From assembly GCA_902782465.1 (NCBI GenBank), contig CACZNH010000002.1, forward strand, positions 124,001 through 188,000: a stretch of DNA of 64,000 nucleotides, in the 5' to 3' direction. Shown in pieces: positions 16,123 through 24,026 of this stretch (its first letter is position 1; each line of letters opens with the position of its first letter). The notes beneath the pieces were generated by a model. It did not search any database. It was given only the letters and a program-made list of their open reading frames with translations, and had not been told where the DNA came from. The translations under genes were made by a program, and so were the position numbers. Origin of the DNA: an uncultured Bacteroidales bacterium. GTDB lineage: Bacteria > Bacteroidota > Bacteroidia > Bacteroidales > Muribaculaceae.

Positions 16123-17583
16123 ATGAATGCTATTGAGGTAAATAACGTCTCTAAGTCTTACGGCAAGGTCAAGGCGCTCGACGATGTGTCGTTCACTGTC
16201 GGCAAGGGCGAGGTCTTTGGCCTCATCGGACCCGATGGCGCAGGCAAGACGTCGCTGTACCGCATCCTGTGCACCCTGTTGTTGCCCGAGGGCGGCACCG
16301 CCAAGGTCGATGGCTTTGACACAGTGAGCCAGATGACCGACATCCGCCGCAGGGTAGGGTATATGCCCGGCAAGTTCTCGCTCTATCAGGACTTGACGGT
16401 GCAGGAAAACCTCGAATTCTTTGCCACCCTGTTCGGCACTACAGTTGATGAGGGCTATGACAGCATCAAGGCCATCTATAGCCAGATTGAGCGCTTCAAG
16501 GACCGCAAGGCCGGTGCTCTATCGGGCGGCATGAAACAGAAACTGGCTCTCTCGTGTGCCTTGGTGCATCAGCCCAGCGTGCTGTTCCTTGACGAGCCCA
16601 CCACGGGTGTTGACCCGGTGTCGCGCAAGGAGTTCTGGGACATGTTGGGCGACCTCAAAGACCGCAATATCACCATTGTCGCTTCGACGCCCTATCTTGA
16701 CGAGGTGCGCCGCTGTGAGCGTGTGGCGTTTCTCGACCGGGGCAAAATCCGCGGCATTGGCACCCCCGACGACATCCTGACGCGTTTTGCCGACGTTTTC
16801 AACCCGCCGGGCATTGAACATGACAAGACCGGTGAGGTCAAGGACGAGAATGTCATCGAGGTGGAACATCTGGTCAAGGCTTTTGGCTCGTTCCACGCCG
16901 TGGACGACATCAGCTTCACCGTCAAGCGTGGCGAAATCTTCGGTTTCCTGGGCGCTAACGGCGCTGGCAAGACAACGGCGATGCACATGCTCACGGGACT
17001 CAACCAGCCCACGAGCGGCACGGGTCGCGTGGTTGGCTATGACATACGCACCGAGCATGAGCAGATTAAAAAGCACATCGGCTACATGAGCCAGCGATTC
17101 TCGCTCTACGAGGACTTGACGGTGGCCGAGAACATACGCCTGTTTGCCGGCATCTATGGCATGGATGACAAGGAAATCGCCCGCAAGACCGACGAACTGC
17201 TCGAGCGCCTGCAGTTCACCGAGCACAAGAATACCCTTGTTGCCTCGTTGCCGCTGGGCTGGAAGCAGAAGTTGGCCTTCTCGGTATCCATCTTCCACGA
17301 GCCTGGCATCGTCTTTCTCGATGAGCCGACAGGCGGCGTGGACCCCGCAACCCGCCGACAGTTCTGGGAACTCATCTATGAGGCTGCAGGCAGGGGCATC
17401 ACCGTTTTTGTCACCACCCACTACATGGACGAGGCGGAATATTGCGACCGCATTTCCATCATGGTGGACGGCAAAATCAAGGCGATGGGCTCTCCCGCAG
17501 AATTAAAGCAGAAGTTTAACCAGCCCGATATGGACCACGTGTTCACCTATCTGGCACGTCAAGCCACGCGCTCAAGCGATTAG
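16123..17583 (+). CDS. Tandem ABC ATPase of an ABC-2 exporter (YbhF-like)
   Basis: 486 residues with two nucleotide-binding domains in one chain. NBD1 has Walker A GPDGAGKT, signature LSGGMKQ and Walker B VLFLDEPTTGVD, but its H-loop position reads ASTPYLDE without His. NBD2 has Walker A GANGAGKT, a degenerate signature LPLGWKQ, Walker B IVFLDEPTGGVD and an H-loop His in TTHYMDE. One ATP site is thus likely weak, as in other asymmetric exporters. It powers the two permeases that follow (2 bp gap). Confidence 0.92.
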   Translation: MNAIEVNNVSKSYGKVKALDDVSFTVGKGEVFGLIGPDGAGKTSLYRILCTLLLPEGGTAKVDGFDTVSQMTDIRRRVGYMPGKFSLYQDLTVQENLEFFATLFGTTVDEGYDSIKAIYSQIERFKDRKAGALSGGMKQKLALSCALVHQPSVLFLDEPTTGVDPVSRKEFWDMLGDLKDRNITIVASTPYLDEVRRCERVAFLDRGKIRGIGTPDDILTRFADVFNPPGIEHDKTGEVKDENVIEVEHLVKAFGSFHAVDDISFTVKRGEIFGFLGANGAGKTTAMHMLTGLNQPTSGTGRVVGYDIRTEHEQIKKHIGYMSQRFSLYEDLTVAENIRLFAGIYGMDDKEIARKTDELLERLQFTEHKNTLVASLPLGWKQKLAFSVSIFHEPGIVFLDEPTGGVDPATRRQFWELIYEAAGRGITVFVTTHYMDEAEYCDRISIMVDGKIKAMGSPAELKQKFNQPDMDHVFTYLARQATRSSD

Positions 17584-17585
17584 CT

Positions 17586-18644
17586 ATGAAACAGTTCCAC
17601 AGTTTTGTCATCAAGGAAGCCAAGCACATCTTGCGCGACAAGCGCACGATGCTGATTCTGTTCGGCATGCCGCTGGTGCTGATGTTGCTTTTCGGCTTCG
17701 CCATCACGACCGACGTGAAGAATGTGCGCACGGTGGTGGTCACCAGTTCGATGGACCATCTCACGCAGCAGGCGGTGGACCGTCTCTCGGTATCGGAGTA
17801 TTTTGATATTGTCAGTGTCGTGGCCACCCCGCGGGATGCCGAACGCCTGATACGTGGGCAAAAGGCTGACATGGCTATCGTCTTTGCTGCCGATTTCGCC
17901 TCCAAACGCAGCGGCGTGCAGTTCATCGTCGATGGCGCTGATCCCAATATGGCGCAGCAGTGGACCAATTATGCCACTGGGGTCATGCTGAATCCTGCCG
18001 GCGGTACTGTCAACTCCAAGATGCTGTATAACCCGCAGATGAAGTCGGCTTACAACTTCGTGCCCGCCATCATGGGTATGCTGCTGATGCTCGTCTGCGC
18101 CATGATGACGTCCATCTCGATTGTGCGTGAGAAGGAGAAAGGCACAATGGAGGTGTTGCTCGTGTCGCCTGTCAAGCCCTTGATGATTATCATTGCCAAG
18201 GCCATACCTTATTTGGTGCTGGCGTTCGTTATCCTGATTATTATCCTGCTGATGGCGCGGTTTGTCCTGGGCGTTCCGCTGGCGGGCTCCCTGGTGTGGA
18301 TTCTCGTCATCTCGGTGATATACATCCTGCTGGCGCTCTCGTTGGGTCTGCTCATCAGCAATGTCGCCCAGACGCAGCTCGTGGCGCTACTGCTCTCGGC
18401 GATGGTGTTACTTGTGCCCATCGTGATGCTCAGCGGCATGCTCTTCCCAGTGGAGTCGATGCCCATGGTTCTGCAGTGGATATCGGCCGTCATACCGCCG
18501 CGTTACTACATCGAGGCGATGCGCAAACTCATGATTATGGGTGTGGGCATCAAGGAGGTCGCTCGTGAGGTACTTATCCTGCTGGGCATGCTCGCCCTGT
18601 TGATGACACTCGCTCTTGCCAAGTTCAACAAACGACTAGAATGA
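17586..18644 (+). CDS. ABC-2 type permease (YbhS-like)
   Basis: 352 residues. One N-terminal membrane helix (about 20-40), a large periplasmic domain (about 45-165), then five hydrophobic helices in the C-terminal half, with the ABC-2 signature region SIVREKEKGTMEVLLVSPVK. Forms the membrane channel with the next gene, which it overlaps by 4 bp, pointing to translational coupling and a heterodimer. Confidence 0.9.
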   Translation: MKQFHSFVIKEAKHILRDKRTMLILFGMPLVLMLLFGFAITTDVKNVRTVVVTSSMDHLTQQAVDRLSVSEYFDIVSVVATPRDAERLIRGQKADMAIVFAADFASKRSGVQFIVDGADPNMAQQWTNYATGVMLNPAGGTVNSKMLYNPQMKSAYNFVPAIMGMLLMLVCAMMTSISIVREKEKGTMEVLLVSPVKPLMIIIAKAIPYLVLAFVILIIILLMARFVLGVPLAGSLVWILVISVIYILLALSLGLLISNVAQTQLVALLLSAMVLLVPIVMLSGMLFPVESMPMVLQWISAVIPPRYYIEAMRKLMIMGVGIKEVAREVLILLGMLALLMTLALAKFNKRLE

Positions 18645-19726
18645 CACTGAAATATCTCATACAGAAAGAGTTCACGCAGATACGCCGCAACGCGTTCCTG
18701 CCCAAACTCATCATCGTGTTTCCCATCATGATCATGTGCGTCATGCCCTGGGTGATGAACATGGAGGTGAAGAACATCAAGGTCGCTGTGGTGGACAATG
18801 ACCGCTCGACATTGTCGCAGCAGCTGGTCCACAGCATCGAGGCGAGCAATTATTTCATATTCAAGGGTCAGCAGCCTACCTATCGGGATGCCCTGCAGGA
18901 AATTGAGAAATCGCGTGCCGACGTGGTGATGGTCATTCCGCAGGATTACAGCCGTGAACTGGCCAACGGCAACCAGCCGCAAGTGCTCATCGCTGCCAAT
19001 GCCGTCAACGGCACCAAGGGGTCGATAGGCAACGCCTACTTGACTCAGATTGTCACTGCCCACGTCAATCCTGACGCCGCCACGCTGCAAGCCAAGGTGT
19101 CCACGCTGTTCCTGTACAACAAGAACATGAATTACAAGCTGTTCATGATTCCTGCCCTGTTTGCTATCGTGATGATGCTGATGACCGGGTTCTTGCCCGC
19201 ATTGAACATCGTCGGAGAGAAGGAAGCAGGCACCATCGAACAAATCAATGTCACCCCCGTGAGCAAATGGGCCTTTATCCTGGCCAAACTCATCCCTTAC
19301 TGGATTATCGCCCTGTTTGTCATCACCGTCTGCCTGCTGCTGGCATGGGCGGTTTATGGCATCACCAGTGCGGGACCCATTGCGCTGGTTTATCTGCTTG
19401 TTTTGCTGCTGGCATTGTTCTGGAGTTCTTTCGGCTTGATGATTAGCAATTACAGCGACACGATGCAGCAAGCCATCTTTGTGATGTGGTTCTTTGTGGT
19501 GATGATGCTCTTGCTGTCGGGTCTGTTCACACCCACGCGTTCGATGCCCTCATGGGCCTACGCCACGACCTATGTCAATCCCATGAGTTACTTTGTTGAG
19601 GCGATTCGCACCGTTTTTATCCGTGGCGGAGGCCTCTCCAGCATTTGGCACCAAGTTCTTGCACTACTGGGCATAGGCTCAGTGATGGCATGCTGGGCAG
19701 TTTTCAGCTACAAGAAAAATTCGTGA
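18641..19726 (+). CDS. ABC-2 type permease (YbhR-like)
   Basis: 361 residues with the same layout as its upstream neighbour: N-terminal helix, periplasmic domain, then about five helices including ALNIVGEKEAGTIEQINVTPVSK. Second half of the predicted permease pair. Last gene of the efflux operon; a 7-bp repeat spacer follows the stop at once. Confidence 0.9.
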   Translation: MTLKYLIQKEFTQIRRNAFLPKLIIVFPIMIMCVMPWVMNMEVKNIKVAVVDNDRSTLSQQLVHSIEASNYFIFKGQQPTYRDALQEIEKSRADVVMVIPQDYSRELANGNQPQVLIAANAVNGTKGSIGNAYLTQIVTAHVNPDAATLQAKVSTLFLYNKNMNYKLFMIPALFAIVMMLMTGFLPALNIVGEKEAGTIEQINVTPVSKWAFILAKLIPYWIIALFVITVCLLLAWAVYGITSAGPIALVYLLVLLLALFWSSFGLMISNYSDTMQQAIFVMWFFVVMMLLLSGLFTPTRSMPSWAYATTYVNPMSYFVEAIRTVFIRGGGLSSIWHQVLALLGIGSVMACWAVFSYKKNS

Positions 19727-19834
19727 TTAGGCTTTAGGCTCTAGGCTCTAGGCTTTAGGCTCTAGGCTCTAGGCTCTAGGTAGCATCCACCAACTCCTAA
19801 CTCCTAACTCCTAACTCCTAACTATTAACTGTTA
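19727..19834. repeat. Two-armed heptamer element between convergent genes
   Basis: The left arm (19727-19780) has TTAGGCT/CTAGGCT units in the plus direction after the permease stop. The centre is TAGCATCCACCAA. The right arm (19794-19834) has CTCCTAA units, which are TTAGGAG read from the minus strand after the antiporter stop. Each arm therefore reads TTAGGNN away from its own gene. The centre on the minus strand contains GTGGATGCTA. Confidence 0.85.
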
Positions 19835-22078
19835 ACTCCCTTTAAGTGCTGCGAGTTGCTTGGGATTTCCTACAATCCACAGGATGTCGCCCGTCTTGAA
19901 CAACAGGTCTCTAGTGGGGGACAGATAATCGTCCTCGCCGCGCTGAACAGCGACGAGCAGGGCACCGTAATCCTCGCGCAGGTGGGTGTTCTCGAGTTTC
20001 TTGCCCACGATGGGGGACTGCTCAGTGATGGCAAAGTGGATGAACTTGATTTCCTGATTAGTGGTGTCGGCGTGTGTGCTCTGGGCCTCGACGAGAGGCA
20101 GCAGACGCTGAATCTGCTCCTCGTTGGCAATGACGCCTAGTACATCGTTGGGGAAGATGCGCATGTCGCCCGACGGCACGGCGAACTGCTTGCCGGAACG
20201 CTGGATGCTCGCCACGTTCACGCCGTAGCGGGTGCGCAGGTCCAGGTTGCGCAGTTTCTCGCCGACAAAGGGACAGTCGTTACCCACCTTCATGTAGGCC
20301 AGGTGCAGGTCGCTCACCAAGTTGTGTTCGCGGCCCGTGCGACGGTTTTCACGCTCGTTGATGTTGCTGATGAACTGGTGTTCGATGTTGGTCAGTCGCT
20401 TGCGTAGCGGGGTGGGGAATAAGGCCACCGAAACCACGATGACAACCACTGCAGCCACTGCAATAGGCACGGCCGCTTCACTAGGATACACGCCCTGCAT
20501 CAGTGAGGCGGTTAATATGGTCGCCAGGATAATGCTGATGATGGTCATCACCACAATGGGAACGAGCGACACGTTGCCGCTAGCCTTGACCAGCAAGTCA
20601 TGTTCTGACCGCTTGACGGTAGGCATCATGATGGAAATCAGCAGCGGTGCAACCAGGATTAATGAAATGAGTGCTGTCGCAAAGCGTGCCCAGTCGCTGG
20701 TGCCAAACCACTTGAGCATGAGCGGAATCAGATAAGTGCGACACAGCACAATCAGGGCGATGAGAACCACCGAATAGATTACGATTCGGGTCAGGAAGCG
20801 GCTGATGATGACTTTCCAGGGACTGGAAGATTCTACCGCCTGAACCTCGCTGGCATTGCGGCTGTAGCCGTCGAGCAGGCGTGTCCATGTTTTAGGCAAT
20901 ATCTTGACCAGGGCGTTGTAGCAGGGTTCGGCCTGCTTGATGAAGAACGGAGTGGTAAAGGTGGTGATGACCGACACGGCCACGATGATGGGATAGATGC
21001 TCTGGTCCAGCACACCCAGACTGGTGCCCAGGGTGGCGATGATGAACGAGAACTCACCGATCTGCGTCAGCGAGAAGCCCGATTCCATGGCGAGTTTGAG
21101 CGGCTGACCCGTCGCCAACATGCCGAAAGTGCCAAAGATAATCATGCCCACGATGACCACCACCGCCAGCAGGACGATGACACCCCAGTGCTGGGTCATT
21201 ACCGTGGGATTGACCATCATGCCCACCGAGATGAAGAAGACGGCACCGAACAGGTCCTTGACCGATGACACGAGACGCTCGATGCGCTCGGCCTCGATGG
21301 TGCCGGCGATGATGGAACCCATGACAAAGGCGCCCAACGCTGCCGAGAAGCCCGACTTGATGCTGAACAGCACCATGGCAAAGCACAGGCCCATGGCGAT
21401 AATCAGCATCTGCTCATCGTTGATATAGCGACGGAACTGCTTGAACACGGAGGGAATGACAAAGATGCCCACCGTGAACCACATGATAAGGAAGAACGAC
21501 AGCTTGAGGATGCTGCTCACCATTTCGCCGCCTTGGACACTGTTGTTCATAGCGATGGACGACAGGATAACCATCATCACGACGGCGAACAGGTCCTCGA
21601 CGATGAGCACGGCAAAGGTCATCGGGACAAACCGCCGCTGACGCATGTTCAGGTCGGTCAGTGCCTTGATGATGATGGTGGTCGATGACATGGAAATCAT
21701 GCCGCCCAGGAACAGACTGTTTACCAGCCCGTAGCCCAGGAATTTGCCCACCACATAACCCACACTCATCATGCCCAGCACGATAATCAGTGCCGTCAGG
21801 ATGGCTGAACCGCCCACGTCAACCAGCTTTTTGAAGCTGAATTCCAGTCCCAGCGAGAACAGCAGTACGATGATGCCGATTTGCGCCCAGAATTCGATAT
21901 TGGCTTCGACAGCAACCGACGGCAGCAACGAGAAATGCGGACTTGCGAGAAATCCCGCCACGATGTAGCCCAGCACCACCGGTTGCTTGAGCATCTTGAA
22001 AATTACAGAGGCTACGGCTCCCAGTATCAGGATAAATGCCAGGTCGCTAATCAGACTATGGATATCAAGTGATTCCAT
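19832..22078 (-). CDS. CPA2 cation:proton antiporter with two RCK_C (TrkA-C) domains, KefB-like
   Basis: 748 residues. An N-terminal Na+/H+ exchanger domain of about 12 membrane helices (1-385), a second group of four helices (about 430-575) not found in classical KefB, then two TrkA-C/RCK_C modules (about 595-660 and 675-745, each with FVGEKL/IVGKKL and DVLGVI/DILWIV motifs). No TrkA-N NAD-binding domain was seen. Likely K+ or Na+ export gated by a cytoplasmic ligand such as a nucleotide. The stop codon is formed by a 7-bp repeat unit. Confidence 0.88.
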   Translation of the reverse strand: MESLDIHSLISDLAFILILGAVASVIFKMLKQPVVLGYIVAGFLASPHFSLLPSVAVEANIEFWAQIGIIVLLFSLGLEFSFKKLVDVGGSAILTALIIVLGMMSVGYVVGKFLGYGLVNSLFLGGMISMSSTTIIIKALTDLNMRQRRFVPMTFAVLIVEDLFAVVMMVILSSIAMNNSVQGGEMVSSILKLSFFLIMWFTVGIFVIPSVFKQFRRYINDEQMLIIAMGLCFAMVLFSIKSGFSAALGAFVMGSIIAGTIEAERIERLVSSVKDLFGAVFFISVGMMVNPTVMTQHWGVIVLLAVVVIVGMIIFGTFGMLATGQPLKLAMESGFSLTQIGEFSFIIATLGTSLGVLDQSIYPIIVAVSVITTFTTPFFIKQAEPCYNALVKILPKTWTRLLDGYSRNASEVQAVESSSPWKVIISRFLTRIVIYSVVLIALIVLCRTYLIPLMLKWFGTSDWARFATALISLILVAPLLISIMMPTVKRSEHDLLVKASGNVSLVPIVVMTIISIILATILTASLMQGVYPSEAAVPIAVAAVVVIVVSVALFPTPLRKRLTNIEHQFISNINERENRRTGREHNLVSDLHLAYMKVGNDCPFVGEKLRNLDLRTRYGVNVASIQRSGKQFAVPSGDMRIFPNDVLGVIANEEQIQRLLPLVEAQSTHADTTNQEIKFIHFAITEQSPIVGKKLENTHLREDYGALLVAVQRGEDDYLSPTRDLLFKTGDILWIVGNPKQLAALKGS

Positions 22079-22080
22079 TA

Positions 22081-22143
22081 TCTTCAGTTTTCAGTTTTCA
22101 GTTTTCAGTTTTCAGTTTTTCACTCCTCACTCCTCACTCCTCA
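22081..22143. repeat. TTTTCAG x5 plus CACTCCT x3 arrays
   Basis: Five TTTTCAG-type units (22081-22115) followed by three CACTCCT units (22121-22141). This fills the whole spacer between the mgtC-like and antiporter genes. On the coding (minus) strand the units carry TGA; the first TGAGGAG unit forms the mgtC-like stop codon. Confidence 0.9.
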
Positions 22144-22857
22144 CAGCGTCAATTCGTTGGTGATGGTGAGTGAGATGGCGTCGCTCTTCTTCTTGATGGA
22201 AGCGAACAGTGAGGGCACATTGATATTACTCTTGCTGCGCACCATGAAGTTGATGGTGGTCAGCTTATTCTCGTAGTCATATTTCATGTACTCGTCACTG
22301 ATGTGGATTTCGTCAGCCTCAAGGATGTCGCGCACACTCTGGATGTCCTCTAGAATGCCGTTGGTCTTGAGCTGGATAATCTTGGACTCCCACATGAAGT
22401 TGTGCCGCATCTCGATGCGTTCGATGTTGACGAGGATAAAGATGATGAGCAGCGTGGCGATGATGCTGATGAGGTACATGCCTGCTCCCACAGCCAGGCC
22501 GATACATGCCGCCATCCAGATGCCTGCAGCAGTGGTCAGACCACGCACCGAGCCTTTCATTTGGATGATGGCTCCGGCACCCAGGAAACCGATACCGCTC
22601 ACTACCTGGGCGGCAATGCGGCCCGGGTCGCCGTTCTTGAGGCCCAGATATTCCTGAGGGATGTAGATGGAAATGAGCATCGCCAGCGTGGCGCCCATCG
22701 AGATGAGTGCAAAGGTGCGCAGGCCGGCAATCTGGCCCTTGCGGCGACGCTCGATGCCGATGATGGCCCCCAGCAGCATGCTCAATACCAACTTGGCAAC
22801 GGCCCCGGCCAGATTCACGTCGGGACTGATGATGTCGTTATAAATGCTCTCTAACAT
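22141..22857 (-). CDS. MgtC/SapB family membrane protein
   Basis: 238 residues. The MgtC core is LVLSMLLGAIIGIERRRKGQIAGLRTFALISMGATLAM, continued by IAAQVVSGIGFLGAGAII and GLTTAAGIWMAACIGLAVGAG, giving about five helices. A C-terminal cytoplasmic ACT-like domain of about 90 residues follows. Family members modulate Mg2+ homeostasis or the F-ATPase. It precedes the antiporter in the same direction, which suggests joint ion-stress control. Stop codon TGA comes from a repeat unit. Confidence 0.9.
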   Translation of the reverse strand: MLESIYNDIISPDVNLAGAVAKLVLSMLLGAIIGIERRRKGQIAGLRTFALISMGATLAMLISIYIPQEYLGLKNGDPGRIAAQVVSGIGFLGAGAIIQMKGSVRGLTTAAGIWMAACIGLAVGAGMYLISIIATLLIIFILVNIERIEMRHNFMWESKIIQLKTNGILEDIQSVRDILEADEIHISDEYMKYDYENKLTTINFMVRSKSNINVPSLFASIKKKSDAISLTITNELTL

Positions 22858-22872
22858 AGTTATTGGCGGGTT

Positions 22873-23907
22873 TTAAAATGGAGCGAGCCCCACATGGTGA
22901 TGTTGAAGGATGTCTTGAATATATTCTGAACCAGTAAAGTGGTTAACAATGGAGGTGATGCCACCCAAGACGGCTAGCAGAATGACGTAGAGAATGAATA
23001 AGTTGAACGCAACAACAACGGTTTTCCACAAGGCCTTTTTCCACTTGACGCCATACAGCTGGTGGAAATCGTAAGCCAGCACCAACGGAGGAACAAAGCT
23101 CCCCAAAGGTATCATATAGGGCGAGAATCCGTCATCCTCAGGCATTTGCCAGGTAAACAGAATCAAGACGAGGGCGATGATGAGGAACTGGCTGTTGATG
23201 TAGATTTGCGAAATGAAGGTTTCGACATAGTTGAATTTGCTCACCTTGCTGAAAGCCCATTTTACTGCTATCACGACCAGTATGTTCTGGATGATGATTC
23301 GGTAGAGCATGTTGTTGTCAAGAAACTCGAGCACTCGATCGATTTGTTCCAGCAGTGCGTTGGCTGTTGCCGATACATTGATGCCACTTTTTTCTATCAG
23401 CGATTGGACGAGTGGTACGGTTTGAGCGCTATCTGCGGGAGCTGCGCCCGTGATGGCGTTGTACAGCATGGCAATGAATAACATGAACACGCTCCAGACC
23501 GCCAACATCTTGAAAGGCGGGAAATAGGACAGATGATGGCCGTTCAGGTAATCCTTAATCATATAGCCGGGACGCCAGAACAAGTCGCGGATGGTGCGGA
23601 ACATCGAACGGCTGCCCAAGCCCCAGATGTCCATGAAATTCTTGAGCAGCAGTTTCCAGTTGAAGCGTTGCCAGCGGGCCGGCATGCTGCACTTGGGGCA
23701 AAACTCGCCGGTGTATTCCGCACCGCAATGCTTGCACACGTGGGACTCAGTGTCACGCACGGTAATTTTAGGCCTGTCGTTCTCCTGTCGTTGCTCAAGT
23801 TGCAGCACCCACTTCCTGAATTTGCCGTACCGTGAATTCGGGTTCACAGTTTTAGGCTTTTTCACGGGCTTGGACTTCTGGGTTTTATGTCGTTTAAGTA
23901 GTTTCAT
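22873..23907 (-). CDS. DUF3667 membrane protein with zinc ribbon
   Basis: 344 residues from the ATG at 23907. The longer frame to 23934 uses TTG and includes the -7 box, so it was rejected. The basic N terminus (KLLKRHKTQK) is followed by a zinc-ribbon CKHCGAEYTGEFCPKC (about 58-73) and four or five membrane helices from about 120. DUF3667 proteins are common in Bacteroidota, and their function is unknown to me. The -7 box ends 4 bp before the ATG. Confidence 0.8.
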   Translation of the reverse strand: MKLLKRHKTQKSKPVKKPKTVNPNSRYGKFRKWVLQLEQRQENDRPKITVRDTESHVCKHCGAEYTGEFCPKCSMPARWQRFNWKLLLKNFMDIWGLGSRSMFRTIRDLFWRPGYMIKDYLNGHHLSYFPPFKMLAVWSVFMLFIAMLYNAITGAAPADSAQTVPLVQSLIEKSGINVSATANALLEQIDRVLEFLDNNMLYRIIIQNILVVIAVKWAFSKVSKFNYVETFISQIYINSQFLIIALVLILFTWQMPEDDGFSPYMIPLGSFVPPLVLAYDFHQLYGVKWKKALWKTVVVAFNLFILYVILLAVLGGITSIVNHFTGSEYIQDILQHHHVGLAPF

Positions 23908-23911
23908 GTCG

Positions 23912-23919
23912 CAAAGGTA
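23912..23919 (-). promoter_or_regulatory. -7 box TACCTTTG, possibly leaderless start
   Basis: TAnnTTTG on the minus strand, 4 bp before the ATG of the DUF3667 gene. Same spacing type as at 11494. Confidence 0.6.
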
Positions 23920-23952
23920 CTCATTTGGCTGCAATTAGACAATAGCAGAGCC

Positions 23953-23991
23953 TAAAAAGGGCCCACCAGCCATTTCTGACTCATGGGCCCT
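23953..23991 (-). terminator. Terminator of fbp
   Basis: Stem AGGGCCCA / TGGGCCCT with an 18-nt loop, followed on the minus strand by TTTTT. Lies 35 bp after the fbp stop. Confidence 0.8.
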
Positions 23992-24026
23992 CGATGTTCT
24001 GTTACCACCCTGAGCGGGCGATGGTG

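Noticed and set aside
19727-19834. Telomere-like repeat (TTAGG)
   Set aside because: Inside a circular-type bacterial gene order with genes on both sides; likeness is by unit sequence only.
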